Part shown: piece by piece, positions 1 to 8,102 of the stretch
How the letters are laid out: the number at the start of each line of letters is the position of its first letter
How positions within the stretch are numbered: position 1 is the stretch's first letter
NCBI RefSeq assembly: GCF_030816615.1
Contig: NZ_JAUSYD010000001.1
Location: 3,038,001 to 3,102,000 of the forward strand
From: Streptomyces sp. B1I3
GTDB lineage: Bacteria > Actinomycetota > Actinomycetes > Streptomycetales > Streptomycetaceae
Length of the DNA: 64,000 nt
Direction of reading: 5' to 3'
Notes under the pieces: generated by a model
The model's database searches: none
Told to the model about the DNA's origin: nothing
Seen by the model: only the letters and a program-made list of their open reading frames with translations
Translations under genes and position numbers: made by a program

Positions 1-638
1 GCCGTGACCCTGCCCAGCGCCTTGCCGCGCTCGGACTGGAGGACCAGCCCGGTGTGGACGGGGTACTCGGCGGCCTCGGGGACGTACAGCGTCTCCTCGC
101 CGAACAGCAGGTCGACCTGTTCCGCGGCGAGGGTCAGCTCGGCCATCCCGGTCCAGCCGGAGTCGGTGATGGCGAGCTCGGCGCGGTACTCCTCGGCGAG
201 CAGGCCGACCGAGGACGCCTTGATCCTCAGCGGCAGGTCCTTGGAGACGACCGTGACGTCGTACCCCTCGGCCTGCAGGTTGCGCGCGACCGCGAGGATC
301 CGTGAGTCGTTGTCCCCCAACCGGTAGCCGGCGGGCAGGACGCCGGGGTCTGAATGGTTGAGCTCGACGCGGAGCGTCCCGCCCAGATCCCCGAGCGGGA
401 TCGGGGCGTCCAGCCGGCCGTACCTGACACGGAAGTCGTCCAGCAGGCGCAGTGCCTGCCGGGCGAAGTATCCGAGCTCGGGATGGTGCCGTTTGGCCTC
501 CAGCTCCGTGACCACGACGATCGGGAGCACCACTTCGTGCTCGTCGAACCGGGCCATGGCGTTGGGGTCGGCCAGCAGGACGCTGGTGTCGAGAACGTAT
601 GTGCGCCTGTCGGGCATGCGGCGCTTGCTGCTGGTCAC
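1..638 (-). CDS. PIN-domain/PhoH-family ATPase, N-terminal part (cut by window edge)
   Basis: Only the first ~212 residues are inside the window; the C-terminal PhoH ATPase would lie to the left of position 1. The visible part is a PIN ribonuclease-like domain: an early acidic motif [11 protein letters not shown], then [14 protein letters not shown], and a later GDNDSRI with the acidic cluster expected of PIN folds. This PIN-plus-PhoH arrangement is common in actinobacteria, where it is thought to be an RNA-directed ATPase/nuclease; the ATPase half is inferred, not seen. I start it at GTG 638; an ATG at 617 (MPDRRTYV) is an alternative, and neither has a strong ribosome site. The upstream 639-1023 gap separates it from the isoprenyl transferase gene on the same strand. 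Confidence 0.85.
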   Translation of the reverse strand, partial: MTSSKRRMPDRRTYVLDTSVLLADPNAMARFDEHEVVLPIVVVTELEAKRHHPELGYFARQALRLLDDFRVRYGRLDAPIPLGDLGGTLRVELNHSDPGVLPAGYRLGDNDSRILAVARNLQAEGYDVTVVSKDLPLRIKASSVGLLAEEYRAELAITDSGWTGMAELTLAAEQVDLLFGEETLYVPEAAEYPVHTGLVLQSERGKALGRVT

Positions 639-1023
639 CACGGAAGGACGTACCCCCTCGGACGAGGTCGGGGAGTGCGACGGGCGTCGCGGAGCTTCCC
701 GAAGGGAGAGGACGGACCGGGTTCGGGCCCCGTGCGCGGGCCGAACACCGGCCCTCCGCGTCGGCCGCACGGTGTGCGGGCCTTCGTGTGCAAAGGGCCT
801 CCCGGGCGAGCGGGCTGGGTGCCGCTCACTTGGCTGCGACGTCCGCCTGGTTGGTGACCGGACGTCGACCTGACAGGGATATGCCCTTTCACACGCGAAG
901 CCATGCCGCTGCCTGCGACAAGGTGTGTACGCGTCCTGGTGAACGGACCGTGGCCGCCGGGTGGCCGGCCGGCCCCGGCGGCCGGCCGGGAGCGGCCCGC
1001 GGGACCGTGGGAGAAGGGGGAAC
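639..1023. other. Gene-less spacer with nested GGCCGGCC hairpins
   Basis: No believable coding frame in 385 bases. Nested GGCCGGCC/CCGGCCGG palindromes at about 960-996 could fold as a rho-independent-style terminator for the isoprenyl transferase transcript. A CATATC box at about 880-890 (minus strand) could belong to a promoter for the PIN/PhoH gene, but it is weak. Confidence 0.35.
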
Positions 1024-1785
1024 TCAGGCGCCGTAACGGCGGTGGCGGGCCGCGTAGTCGCGCAGGGCGCGCAGGAAGTCGACCTTGCGGAAGGCCGGCC
1101 AGAAGACCTCGCAGAAGTAGTACTCCGAATGGGCGCTCTGCCAGAGCATGAAGCCCGACAGCCGCTGCTCCCCGCTGGTGCGGATCACCAGGTCCGGGTC
1201 GGGCTGTCCGCGGGTGTAGAGGTGCTCGGAGATCAGGTCCGTGGAGACGACCTCGGCGAGCTCCTCGAAGGTGGTGCCCTTGGAGGAGTGCTCCAGCAGC
1301 AGGGATCGCACCGCGTCCGCGATCTCCTGGCGTCCGCCGTAGCCGACGGCGACGTTGACGATTATCCCCTCGATGCCGGCCGTGGCTTCCTCGGCCTCCT
1401 TGAGCACCGTCTGGGTCCGCGAGGGCAGCAGGTCGAGCGTGCCTACGTGGTGGACCCTCCACCGCCCGTCGGCCGCCAGGTTGCGCACGGTGTTCTCGAT
1501 GATGCCGAGCAGCGGAATGAGCTCCGCCTCAGGCCGGTCGAAGTTGTCCGTGGAGAGCAGCCAGAGCGTGACGACCTCCACGTCGGTCTCGCTGCACCAG
1601 CCGAGGAGCTCGGAGATCTTGTCGGCCCCGGCCTGGTGCCCCTGCACGGCGGAACCGCCGGAGGCCTTCGCCCACCGCCGGTTGCCGTCGAGGATGACTC
1701 CGATGTGCTTGGGCACCTGGGCGTGGTCCAGGCGGCCTTCCACCCGGCGTGCGTAGAGCCCGTACACCAGGTCGCGCAAGTTCAC
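1024..1785 (-). CDS. isoprenyl transferase (cis-prenyltransferase, UppS family)
   Basis: A 253-residue Z-type prenyl diphosphate synthase that condenses isopentenyl diphosphate onto an allylic primer at the membrane face, making carrier lipid precursors. Family signatures: [14 protein letters not shown] near residue 30 with the catalytic Asp of DGNRRWA, a [10 protein letters not shown] strand, and the C-terminal [15 protein letters not shown] plus SEYYF pairs that close the diphosphate site. Start GTG 1785 is chosen because GAGAGG sits 9 nt upstream; another GTG at 1794 abuts that site too closely. Streptomyces usually carry more than one paralogue, so undecaprenyl versus shorter product cannot be decided here. 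Divergent from the aldo/keto reductase. Confidence 0.9.
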   Translation of the reverse strand: MNLRDLVYGLYARRVEGRLDHAQVPKHIGVILDGNRRWAKASGGSAVQGHQAGADKISELLGWCSETDVEVVTLWLLSTDNFDRPEAELIPLLGIIENTVRNLAADGRWRVHHVGTLDLLPSRTQTVLKEAEEATAGIEGIIVNVAVGYGGRQEIADAVRSLLLEHSSKGTTFEELAEVVSTDLISEHLYTRGQPDPDLVIRTSGEQRLSGFMLWQSAHSEYYFCEVFWPAFRKVDFLRALRDYAARHRRYGA

Positions 1786-1992
1786 TGAGTTCACCCTCTC
1801 GGTTCCGTACGGGCCCGAGGCCCGTCCTCCCCGTCGCCGGGGGTCGGGGGTCGTCCCCCGGGGGAGCGCCGCGCGGTCCGCACACCGCGCTCGCGCGCCG
1901 CGGATCGGCAAGTCCCGAAGCCGCCACATTACTGCGGGCGGGGCGCAGGGGCCCAACCCGGTCTGTCACAAGTCCGTGATAAGGAGTGAAAC

Positions 1993-3030
1993 GTGACTGA
2001 TTCCCTCTCCTACCGCGCCGACGCGTCGCGCTACGACTCCATGGAGTACCGGCGCACCGGCCGCAGCGGCCTCAAGCTCCCCGCCGTCTCGCTCGGCCTG
2101 TGGCACAACTTCGGCGACGACCGCAGTCTGGGCTCCCAGCGGGCGATCCTGCGCCGCGCCTTCGATCTCGGCGTGACCCACTTCGACCTGGCGAACAACT
2201 ACGGCCCGCCGCCCGGCTCCGCCGAGCTCAATTTCGGCAAGCTCTTCCGGCAGGACTTCGCCCCGTACCGTGACGAGCTCGTCATCTCCACCAAGGCCGG
2301 TTACGAGATGCACCCCGGCCCGTACGGTGAGTGGGGGTCCCGCAAGTACCTGCTGTCCTCGCTCGACGCCTCGCTGCGGCGGATGGGCCTCGACCACGTC
2401 GACATCTTCTACTCCCACCGCTTCGACCCGCACACCCCGCTCGAGGAGACCATGGGGGCGCTCGCCTCCGCCGTCCGCCGGGGCAAGGCCCTGTACGCGG
2501 GCGTGTCCTCGTACAACGCCGAGCAGACCGCCGAGGCGGCCCGGATCCTGCGCGGGATGGGCGTTCCCGCCCTGATCCACCAGCCGTCCTATTCGATGGT
2601 CAACCGCTGGGTGGAGGCCGACGGGCTCCTCGACACCCTGGAGGCGGCCGGCATGGGCTGCATCTCCTTCGCACCGCTCGCCCAGGGCCTCCTCACGGGC
2701 AAGTACCTCACGGGCATCCCGGAGGGCTCGCGCGCGAGCCAGGGCAAGTCCCTCGACCCGGGCCTGCTGTCCGACGAGATGGTGCGCCGCCTGCGGGGGC
2801 TGAACGACATCGCACAGGGCCGCGGCCAGTCGCTCGCCCAGCTGGCCCTCAAGTGGGTGCTGCGCGACAGCCGCATGACGTCGGCCCTCATCGGCGCGTC
2901 GAGCGTGAAGCAGCTGGAGGAGAACGTGGCGGCGCTCGGCGCTCCGGAGCTGACCGCGGACGAACTGAAGGAGATCGACACCTTCGCCGTGGACACCGCG
3001 CGCACCAACATCTGGGCGAACCGGGGCTGA
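1993..3030 (+). CDS. aldo/keto reductase (YghZ / KvBeta-like)
   Basis: 345 residues, full length for the NADPH-dependent aldo/keto reductases of the YghZ (L-glyceraldehyde-3-phosphate reductase) type. The catalytic tetrad is visible: Asp in THFDLANNYG, Tyr in the same NNYGPPPG motif, Lys in STKAGYEM and His in YSHRFDP. The C-terminal cofactor loop appears as SALIGASSVKQLEEN. The long NNYGPPPGSAE segment and the GLWHNFGD start are typical of the YghZ subgroup. AAGGAG at 1981-1986 precedes GTG 1993. Stands alone and is followed by a hairpin at 3120-3153. Natural substrate unknown; likely aldehyde detoxification in the cytosol. Confidence 0.92.
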   Translation: MTDSLSYRADASRYDSMEYRRTGRSGLKLPAVSLGLWHNFGDDRSLGSQRAILRRAFDLGVTHFDLANNYGPPPGSAELNFGKLFRQDFAPYRDELVISTKAGYEMHPGPYGEWGSRKYLLSSLDASLRRMGLDHVDIFYSHRFDPHTPLEETMGALASAVRRGKALYAGVSSYNAEQTAEAARILRGMGVPALIHQPSYSMVNRWVEADGLLDTLEAAGMGCISFAPLAQGLLTGKYLTGIPEGSRASQGKSLDPGLLSDEMVRRLRGLNDIAQGRGQSLAQLALKWVLRDSRMTSALIGASSVKQLEENVAALGAPELTADELKEIDTFAVDTARTNIWANRG

Positions 3031-3119
3031 GACCCCTCGCCCGGCACGGAGCCGGCACCGTGTCCGCACACGCTCCGCACACCCGTCGTCGACGGTGCCG
3101 GGCGGGGGCACAAAAAAAC

Positions 3120-3153
3120 GGGCCGGTCCGTGGGGGGGGATACGGACCGGCCC
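3120..3153. terminator. hairpin terminator after the aldo/keto reductase
   Basis: Perfect 12-bp inverted repeat (arms 3120-3131 and 3142-3153, GGGCCGGTCCGT and its complement) with a G/A-rich loop. A run of seven A residues just to the left (3112-3118) gives a U-tract for transcripts read on the minus strand, so it may act in both directions. Confidence 0.7.
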
Positions 3154-3327
3154 GAGGGGGGGTTTCCACCATAACCCTTCGTAAGTGATGGTGGGTGCCA
3201 CGCCACTCCACAATCACTCTCCGGATTCGCCGGAATGCGCTGCGGGCACGGATCCCGGCTCTTCCGGGGCCCGGCCGGCCGGCCGTACAGGACCGTTTCT
3301 GTCCTGTCGCCGCTCTGCGTTCGGCCC

Positions 3328-3643
3328 ATGACGACGCGCACCCGCACCGTGAGCGTGACCTGGGCCGAGGTGAACGCGCGGCTCTTCCCCGGCGCCGCGT
3401 ACGAGCGCGCCCTGGCGGGCGGGCAGGCGGGCGACGACCCGGTGCTGGCGGTGGCCGGCACGGTCGCCGGGGTCTGGCGCCGACGGCCGGCGGGGAAGCG
3501 GATCGCGGTGACGGTCGAGCCGCTGACCGACCTGCGCACCGGACGGCTCGGGGAGCTGGAGGAGCAGGTGGCACGCATGCGAGGTGCCGGCGGGTGCGGC
3601 GCGGCTGACGGTGGGAAAGGTGACGGTGGGAGCGCACGCGTAG
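3328..3643 (+). pseudogene. remnant of a winged-helix DNA-binding (AlkZ/HTH_42-like) protein
   Basis: The frame from ATG 3328 begins VSVTWAEVNAR, like the start of winged-helix DNA-binding proteins of about 350-400 residues, then jumps to what looks like their C-terminus: LFPGAAYERALAGGQAG, PVLAVAGTVAGVWRR, RIAVTVEPLTDL, ELEEQVARM. The middle ~300 residues are missing. After about position 3577 the frame drifts into an implausible sequence, but one frame over the expected end resumes (EVPAGAARLTVGKVTVGAHA, stop TAG 3641-3643). So I infer an internal deletion plus a small indel near 3580. The family match is from memory of family ends. It converges on the next gene with a 13-base gap. Confidence 0.6.
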
Positions 3644-3656
3644 GCCTTCGGGCGCG

Positions 3657-4127
3657 TCAGCGGCGGACGAACCGGATGTCCACCGTGTCCCCGCCGCTGA
3701 CCACGAAGTCGCCGTTCTCGCACCGGATCACGGCTTCGCGCACCTCGCCGTGCCCGTCGCGGGTCTCATGGGTCCCGACGACCGTCCACGCCCCGCCGTA
3801 GGGCGGCGGCGGAAGCCGGCTCAGCTCCTCCAGCTGCCACTGGCCCGCGGGGACGCACCAGTCGGGGAGAGCGGGCCAGGCTCCGGAGGTGATGCGCAGT
3901 GACCGGTCGGAAGCACAGGTCAGGAGGACCGACTGGCCGTCCGCGAGCACGAATTCCACGGCTTCCGGCTCGCCCGTGCAGCCTTCCGGCCGGTAGAACA
4001 GGCCCTGGACGGCGGTGATGCGCGCGCCGGTGAGCCAGTCGGCGTTGCCGTGGCGCGGACGGCCGGGCTGCCGCTCCTCCCGGCCCCGGCTCATCTCGTC
4101 GCCGGACGTTTCCCTTCCCACCGTCAT
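3657..4127 (-). CDS. hypothetical protein
   Basis: 156 residues, soluble, no signal peptide or membrane helix. ATG 4127 is preceded by AAGGAG with 6-nt spacing; an earlier ATG at 4157 lacks this. After a charged N-terminus (~30 residues), the protein is a compact beta-rich domain with GARITAVQGLFYRP, VEFVLADGQSVLLTCASDRSLRI and a C-terminal VVSGGDTVDIRFVRR. The repeated strand pattern recalls small Streptomyces orphan proteins, but I do not recognise a family and assign no function. It stands between a decayed gene and a methyltransferase gene, with no clear operon. Confidence 0.75.
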   Translation of the reverse strand: MTVGRETSGDEMSRGREERQPGRPRHGNADWLTGARITAVQGLFYRPEGCTGEPEAVEFVLADGQSVLLTCASDRSLRITSGAWPALPDWCVPAGQWQLEELSRLPPPPYGGAWTVVGTHETRDGHGEVREAVIRCENGDFVVSGGDTVDIRFVRR

Positions 4128-4244
4128 GACCTGCTCCTTCGTTGTGCGCTCAACCACAAGGGTCGCACTACCCGTGAGTAGGACGGTGGGGCAGGTGGTG
4201 CAGTTGCGTCCGCAAGAGGTGAATGCCCCTCAGGCGTACTCCGG

Positions 4245-5054
4245 TCAACCGTCCTTCGGCTTGCGCGCCTCGATCAGGAAGCGGGTGGAGTGCGCGACGA
4301 ACGGCCCCTCGGTCTCGATCAGGCGGTGCAAGGAGCGGAGTCGGGGCAGGTACGCCGCGACGGTGAACCCCGGGACCATCCAGATGACCTTGCGGAGGAA
4401 GTGGACGACGGCCCCGATGTCGTGGAATTCGATGCGCAGCCGCTCCGCCCGCAGGTCGACGACGTCCAGACCGGCCGCCTCGGCGCCGGTCCGGGCGCGC
4501 TGGGGATCGCGGGCCGTGCGCGCCTCGGGCGGCTGCGGGCCGAGGAAGTACTCGACGAGCTCGAACACGCTGGCGGGGCCGACCTGCTGGGAGAAGTAGG
4601 TGCCACCGGGCGTCAGCACCCGGGCGATCTCCTCCCACCAGGTCGTCACCGGGTGCCTGCTGACCACCAGGTCGAAGGCGTGGTCGCCGAAGGGCAGCGG
4701 CGGCTCGTCCGCGTCCGCGACGACGACGGCGCCGCGCGGGTGCAGCAGGGCCGTGGCGCGCGCGATGTTCGGGGGCCAGGACTCGGTGGCCGCCGTCAGC
4801 GGTGGCAGCACGGCCGCCGAGGCGAGGACCTCACCGCCGCCCGTCTGGATGTCGAGCGCGGCCCGGGCACGGGTCATGCGGTCCGCCATGGCACGGGCGT
4901 ACCCCCAGGACGGCCGCTGCTCGGTGGCCCGCCCGTCGAACCACGAGAAGTCCCAGCCGTCCACGGACACGGCGGCGGCCTCGGCGACCAGGCCTTCGAA
5001 GCGTGCGTCGGAGTCGGCGGCGGAGGCGGGCCCGGCGGGGGACGGTTCGCTCAT
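4245..5054 (-). CDS. class I SAM-dependent methyltransferase
   Basis: 269 residues with the Rossmann-type methyltransferase pattern: motif I as ALDIQTGGGEVL near residue 68, an acidic strand end VVVADADEPPLPFG (motif II region), FDLVVSRHP as motif IV, and LTPGGTYFSQQVGP as motif VI. The C-terminal half (HFLRKVIWMVPGF, FLIEARKP) fits generic small-molecule methyltransferases related to UbiE/COQ5. Substrate unknown. The IQTGGGE form of the glycine loop is slightly off the usual D-GCGTG pattern but is common in actinobacterial members. ATG 5054 has only a weak ribosome site. Same strand as the prepilin peptidase gene upstream, 109 bases away; I see no functional link. Confidence 0.85.
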   Translation of the reverse strand: MSEPSPAGPASAADSDARFEGLVAEAAAVSVDGWDFSWFDGRATEQRPSWGYARAMADRMTRARAALDIQTGGGEVLASAAVLPPLTAATESWPPNIARATALLHPRGAVVVADADEPPLPFGDHAFDLVVSRHPVTTWWEEIARVLTPGGTYFSQQVGPASVFELVEYFLGPQPPEARTARDPQRARTGAEAAGLDVVDLRAERLRIEFHDIGAVVHFLRKVIWMVPGFTVAAYLPRLRSLHRLIETEGPFVAHSTRFLIEARKPKDG

Positions 5055-5163
5055 TCCGGAATCGTGTCAGCCCGCACAGGCGCGCGCGACCCTATATCCC
5101 GGGTGGGCCGGTGCGCCGCACAGGCGCATCCACGGGCCCGCACACCTGGCCGCACGGTGAGGA

Positions 5164-5949
5164 TCATGCGGCGAGTCCACCGAACAGGAGGCCGAGCAGC
5201 GCTCCCGCGATCATGAACGGGCCGAACGGGATGCCGGTCCTGCGCCCGGCCCGCCGCAGCACCATGAGGCCGACGCCGTACAGGGCACCGAGCAGGAACC
5301 CGGCGAACCCGCCCGCGCACAGCACCGTCCAGCCGTACCAGCCGAGCGCCACGCCCAGTCCGAGGGCGAGCTTCACATCACCGAAGCCCATGCCGTTCGG
5401 GTTGATCAGGAAGAGCAGGAGGTAGAAGCCGCCGAGCGCGGCTCCGCCGGACAGGGCCGAGGTCCAGGATCCGGCGTGGCCGGGCAGCAGGGCCGCGCCT
5501 CCCAGCAGCAGGGCGGCGGCCCCGGCCAGTGGAAGCGTCAGCCGGTCCGGCAGCCGGTGGACCCGGCGGTCGACGACGGCGAGGAGCACGGCGACGGGCG
5601 TCAGCAGCAGCCAGACGGCCAGTTCGGGCCGGGCTCCGGTGGCGGCGGCCAGGACGGTGCAGGCGAGCACGGTGGCGGCGGGGGCGAGCGCCGCGGGCGC
5701 GTAGCGTGCGGCCGGTACGCCCACTTCGGGAGCGATGCTCCCGGACGCCGAGGGGACGGCCACGGCGCAGGCCTGGCACCGGGCCGCGCCGAGCCAGCCA
5801 CTGCCGGGCCCGGTGAGCGTGTGCCCGGCCGGACAGGCGTCCCGCCAGGGCTCCTCGGGCTCGACGGAGAAGCGGTACGCGGCACGCGGCAGCAGCAGTC
5901 CGGTGGCGGCGCCCCAGAGCGCGGCGACCGCAGTCAGTGTGGCGTCCAC
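5164..5949 (-). CDS. prepilin peptidase (A24 family, TadV/CpaA-like)
   Basis: Membrane aspartyl protease that cleaves prepilin leaders at the cytoplasmic membrane face. About 261 residues from GTG 5949, with six or seven hydrophobic helices. The two catalytic aspartates are visible: D127 in VVDRRVHRLPDRL and D191 in the GxGD motif GMGFGDVK. The N-terminus keeps a Cys cluster (C39, C58, C61) reminiscent of the zinc site in long prepilin peptidases, but there is no full methyltransferase domain. It lies about 15 kb from the Tad locus yet is the only prepilin peptidase in the window, so it is the likely processor of Flp, both TadE proteins and the two pilin-fused proteins. A GGGCCC palindrome sits 34-51 bases upstream. 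Confidence 0.9.
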   Translation of the reverse strand: MDATLTAVAALWGAATGLLLPRAAYRFSVEPEEPWRDACPAGHTLTGPGSGWLGAARCQACAVAVPSASGSIAPEVGVPAARYAPAALAPAATVLACTVLAAATGARPELAVWLLLTPVAVLLAVVDRRVHRLPDRLTLPLAGAAALLLGGAALLPGHAGSWTSALSGGAALGGFYLLLFLINPNGMGFGDVKLALGLGVALGWYGWTVLCAGGFAGFLLGALYGVGLMVLRRAGRRTGIPFGPFMIAGALLGLLFGGLAA

Positions 5950-5982
5950 GGTCCCGACCCTAATCCGGTCGCGCGGCGGGGT

Positions 5983-6000
5983 CTTGGGCCCACGGGCCCA
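5983..6000. promoter_or_regulatory. TTGGGCCC-AC-GGGCCCA element upstream of prepilin peptidase
   Basis: CTTGGGCCCACGGGCCCA, identical over 18 bases to the element at 14894-14911 before the toxin gene. It lies between the divergent prepilin peptidase (start 5949) and DUF192 gene (start 6054), so it could serve both. Two GGGCCC half-sites, centre spacing 8 bases, suggest a dimeric DNA-binding protein; the binder is unknown. Confidence 0.55.
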
Positions 6001-6053
6001 CCGCGCACGGTTCCGGACCCATGGTGCGGCTCCGGCGGCTACGGTCGGTGCCC

Positions 6054-6467
6054 ATGGGGACATGGCGCAACGGCAGCGGCATATTGACGGTCGGCACGGG
6101 AGCGGGGACCCAGGAGGTGCCGCTGCGGATCGCGGCCTCGTACGGGGCGCGGGCGCGGGGACTGCTCGGCACGGACGGGGTCGACGGGGCGTTGCTGATC
6201 ACACCGTGCGGGAGCGTGCACACGTTCCGCATGCGGTTCGCCATCGACGTGGCCTACCTGGACCGGGAGTTCGGCGTCCTGGCCGTCCGGACCATGAAGC
6301 CGGGCCGCCTCGGCCTTCCCCGGCTGCGCGCCCGCCACGTGGTGGAGGCGGAAGCGGGGGCGATGGCGGAGTGGGGGCTGCGGCCGGGTGCCCGGGTGCG
6401 CGTCTCGGCGACCGGCGGCGACGGGCCGGACGGCCCCTCGGTGGACGGCGGGCCGGGGCGCGGCTGA
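6054..6467 (+). CDS. DUF192 family protein
   Basis: 137 residues. The DUF192 core is visible: a beta strand with LRIAASYGARARGLLGTDGVDGALLITPC, then the GSVHTFRMRFAIDVAYLD motif and VVEAEAGAMAEWGLRPG, closely matching the family pattern (R-x-x-GLM, C-x-H/S-TxxMxFxID, G-x-x-G). The fold is a small six-stranded barrel of unknown activity, often exported in other bacteria; no signal peptide is obvious here. The last ~20 residues are Gly/Pro-rich and probably disordered. DUF192 genes are often found beside Tad or type II secretion genes in actinobacteria, and this one is divergent from the prepilin peptidase across a shared palindromic element. ATG 6054 chosen over 6021. Confidence 0.88.
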   Translation: MGTWRNGSGILTVGTGAGTQEVPLRIAASYGARARGLLGTDGVDGALLITPCGSVHTFRMRFAIDVAYLDREFGVLAVRTMKPGRLGLPRLRARHVVEAEAGAMAEWGLRPGARVRVSATGGDGPDGPSVDGGPGRG

Positions 6468-6506
6468 GCGCGGGCCTCCCGCGCCCAGGTCGCCCGGCGG
6501 CCCCAC

Positions 6507-7691
6507 TCAGGGCGGTCCCGCCCCCAGCAGCGTCCAGGCACCGTACGCGGCCGAGCCGAGGGCGAGCACCCCGAGGGTCACCACCGCGCGGGCCGTCGTA
6601 CGCGGCCCCGCCAGGGCGACGGCCGGTGGGAGGAGCAGCGGGAAGGCGGGCATCATCAGGCGCGGCCGGGAGCCGAAGTAGCCGGAGCCGATCAGCGAGA
6701 CGACGACGATCGCGATGCCGTACACCAGCACGGGCAGCGGCTGCCGCTGCCGTACGCACAGGAACACCAGCCACCCCAGCAGCCCCAGGGCGGCACAGAG
6801 TCCGAACGCGGCGGGGAGCGGCAGCCCGGCGATGAACGCGGCCAGCGCCCGGCCGCCGTCGATGCTGTTGCCCCACTGCGCCTGGACCTCGAAGTACGCG
6901 AACGGGCTGCTCTCGCGCAGGGCGACGAACACCACGTAGGCCAGCCACCCCAGCGGGGCGAGGCAAACACCGAGCAGCATGCGCGCGTTGCGGCGCAGCA
7001 GGCCGTGCCCACCGGCCGTCCGGTACTCCCGTACGAGCACGGCGGCCGCGGCCACGCCCAGCGCGGCGATGAGCGCCACCGCGGAGGGGCGGGTCAGCCC
7101 TGCCGGTACGCACAGGGCGCCGGCCACGATCCAGCGGTCCCTGAGCACGGCGTACAGCGCCCAGGCGGCGAGCCCGGTGAACAGGGTCTCGGTGTACGCC
7201 ATCGACTGTACGAAGGCCGTCGGGTGAACCCCCCACAGCGCGGCCAGCAGCACCCCTGCCCGCCGGCCGTGGAGCCTCGCGCCCACGGCGTAGATGCCCC
7301 AGGCGGCGAGCAGCCCGGCCGTCCAGGCCACGAGGAGCCCCGCCCCCTGGACGGTGAGAGGGGTCAGCTCGGCGACGGAGCGTTCCAGGGCGGGCAGCAG
7401 CGGGAAGAAGGCCAGGTCGGGATGGAGGCTGCCATCGGGCAGGGTGGCGGTGTAGCCGTAACCGTGCTCGGCGATCCGCTGGTACCAGACGGAGTCCCAC
7501 CGCCCGCCGAGCAGGTGCGGGGCGTCCTTCCCCGCGGCCGAGGCCGATGCCCAGAAGACGAGGAGCCCGACGGCCCGGACGACCGCGTAGGCACCCAGAG
7601 CGGGTGCGGCGGCGGTGAGCGCGGCTGTGACGCGGTGGCGGCGGTCGGTGCGGGGCGCCGCCGACCGGGAGCGCGCCTGTAGTTCGGGCAT
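6507..7691 (-). CDS. multi-pass membrane glycosyltransferase (PIG-V / GT-C mannosyltransferase-like)
   Basis: About 394 residues from ATG 7691 with roughly eight to ten hydrophobic helices. Features of GT-C transferases: a first external loop with WDSVWYQRIAEHGYGY and DLAFFPLLPALER, followed by WGVHPTAFVQSMAYTETLF, the pattern seen in PIG-V-type (GPI mannosyltransferase II) homologues in actinobacteria. The acidic residue in the first loop (RWDSVWY) would be catalytic. A likely role is transfer of mannose from polyprenyl-phosphate-mannose to a cell-surface acceptor. Acceptor unknown; glycosylation of pilins or secreted proteins is possible from the neighbourhood but is inference. A long gap upstream (7692-8102) is shared with the pilin-fused gene. 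Confidence 0.8.
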   Translation of the reverse strand: MPELQARSRSAAPRTDRRHRVTAALTAAAPALGAYAVVRAVGLLVFWASASAAGKDAPHLLGGRWDSVWYQRIAEHGYGYTATLPDGSLHPDLAFFPLLPALERSVAELTPLTVQGAGLLVAWTAGLLAAWGIYAVGARLHGRRAGVLLAALWGVHPTAFVQSMAYTETLFTGLAAWALYAVLRDRWIVAGALCVPAGLTRPSAVALIAALGVAAAAVLVREYRTAGGHGLLRRNARMLLGVCLAPLGWLAYVVFVALRESSPFAYFEVQAQWGNSIDGGRALAAFIAGLPLPAAFGLCAALGLLGWLVFLCVRQRQPLPVLVYGIAIVVVSLIGSGYFGSRPRLMMPAFPLLLPPAVALAGPRTTARAVVTLGVLALGSAAYGAWTLLGAGPP

Positions 7692-7810
7692 GTGGCCGAT
7701 TATGACCGCATCCGTCCACGGCTCCGCCCGGCCCGGCACCGTGGGGGGTGTGCCGGGACGGGCATTGCTCCGTGACGGAAGTGACGCTAGCGACAGAAGA
7801 AGCTCACGTC

Positions 7811-7829
7811 GTGGGCCCGGGGGCCCAAC
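7811..7829. promoter_or_regulatory. GGGCCC palindrome (TTGGGCCC-CC-GGGCCCA on the minus strand)
   Basis: GTGGGCCCGGGGGCCCAAC; on the minus strand this reads TTGGGCCCCCGGGCCCA, the same half-site and 2-base spacer as the elements at 5983 and 14894. It is 120 bases upstream of the membrane glycosyltransferase start and 274 upstream of the pilin-fused gene at 8103. Confidence 0.5.
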
Positions 7830-7868
7830 CCGCCCCGATGTCCACCCGACGGCCCATCGCCCCTCCGG

Positions 7869-7933
7869 CCACGGACCACCGGCCGCCTCGGACGGACGGA
7901 GCCACGGACCACCGGGCCGCCTCGGACGGACGG
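7869..7933. repeat. tandem duplication of a ~32-bp unit
   Basis: Two copies, 7869-7899 and 7902-7933, both starting CCACGGACCACCGG and ending CTCGGACGGACGG, differ only by one extra G in the second copy. They sit in the 411-base gene-less region between two divergent genes and may be a recent slippage duplication or doubled binding sites. Confidence 0.75.
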
Positions 7934-8001
7934 CACTGCCGGAGCCGGCTCCCCGGCAGCACGGACGCGGGAGACGGGGCCGCCTCATCGGCGCCTGGGA
8001 G

Positions 8002-8030
8002 TTGGGCCCGCCTTTGGTGCCGTGGGCCCA
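8002..8030. promoter_or_regulatory. spaced GGGCCC half-sites upstream of the pilin-fused gene
   Basis: TTGGGCCC at 8002-8009 and GGGCCCA at 8024-8030 keep the same outward A/T edges as the compact elements, but with a spacer about one helical turn and a half longer. They lie 73-101 bases upstream of GTG 8103. Confidence 0.45.
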
Positions 8031-8102
8031 GGTCAGGCGCCCGTTCCGGCCGTACGCTCACGCCGACAGGCAGCACGGCGAGTGGCGGAGAGAGGTCGGA
8101 CC

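Noticed and set aside
1946..1956. GGGGCCCAACC near the aldo/keto reductase start as another member of the palindrome set
   Set aside because: Only a single half-site; expected by chance in this composition.
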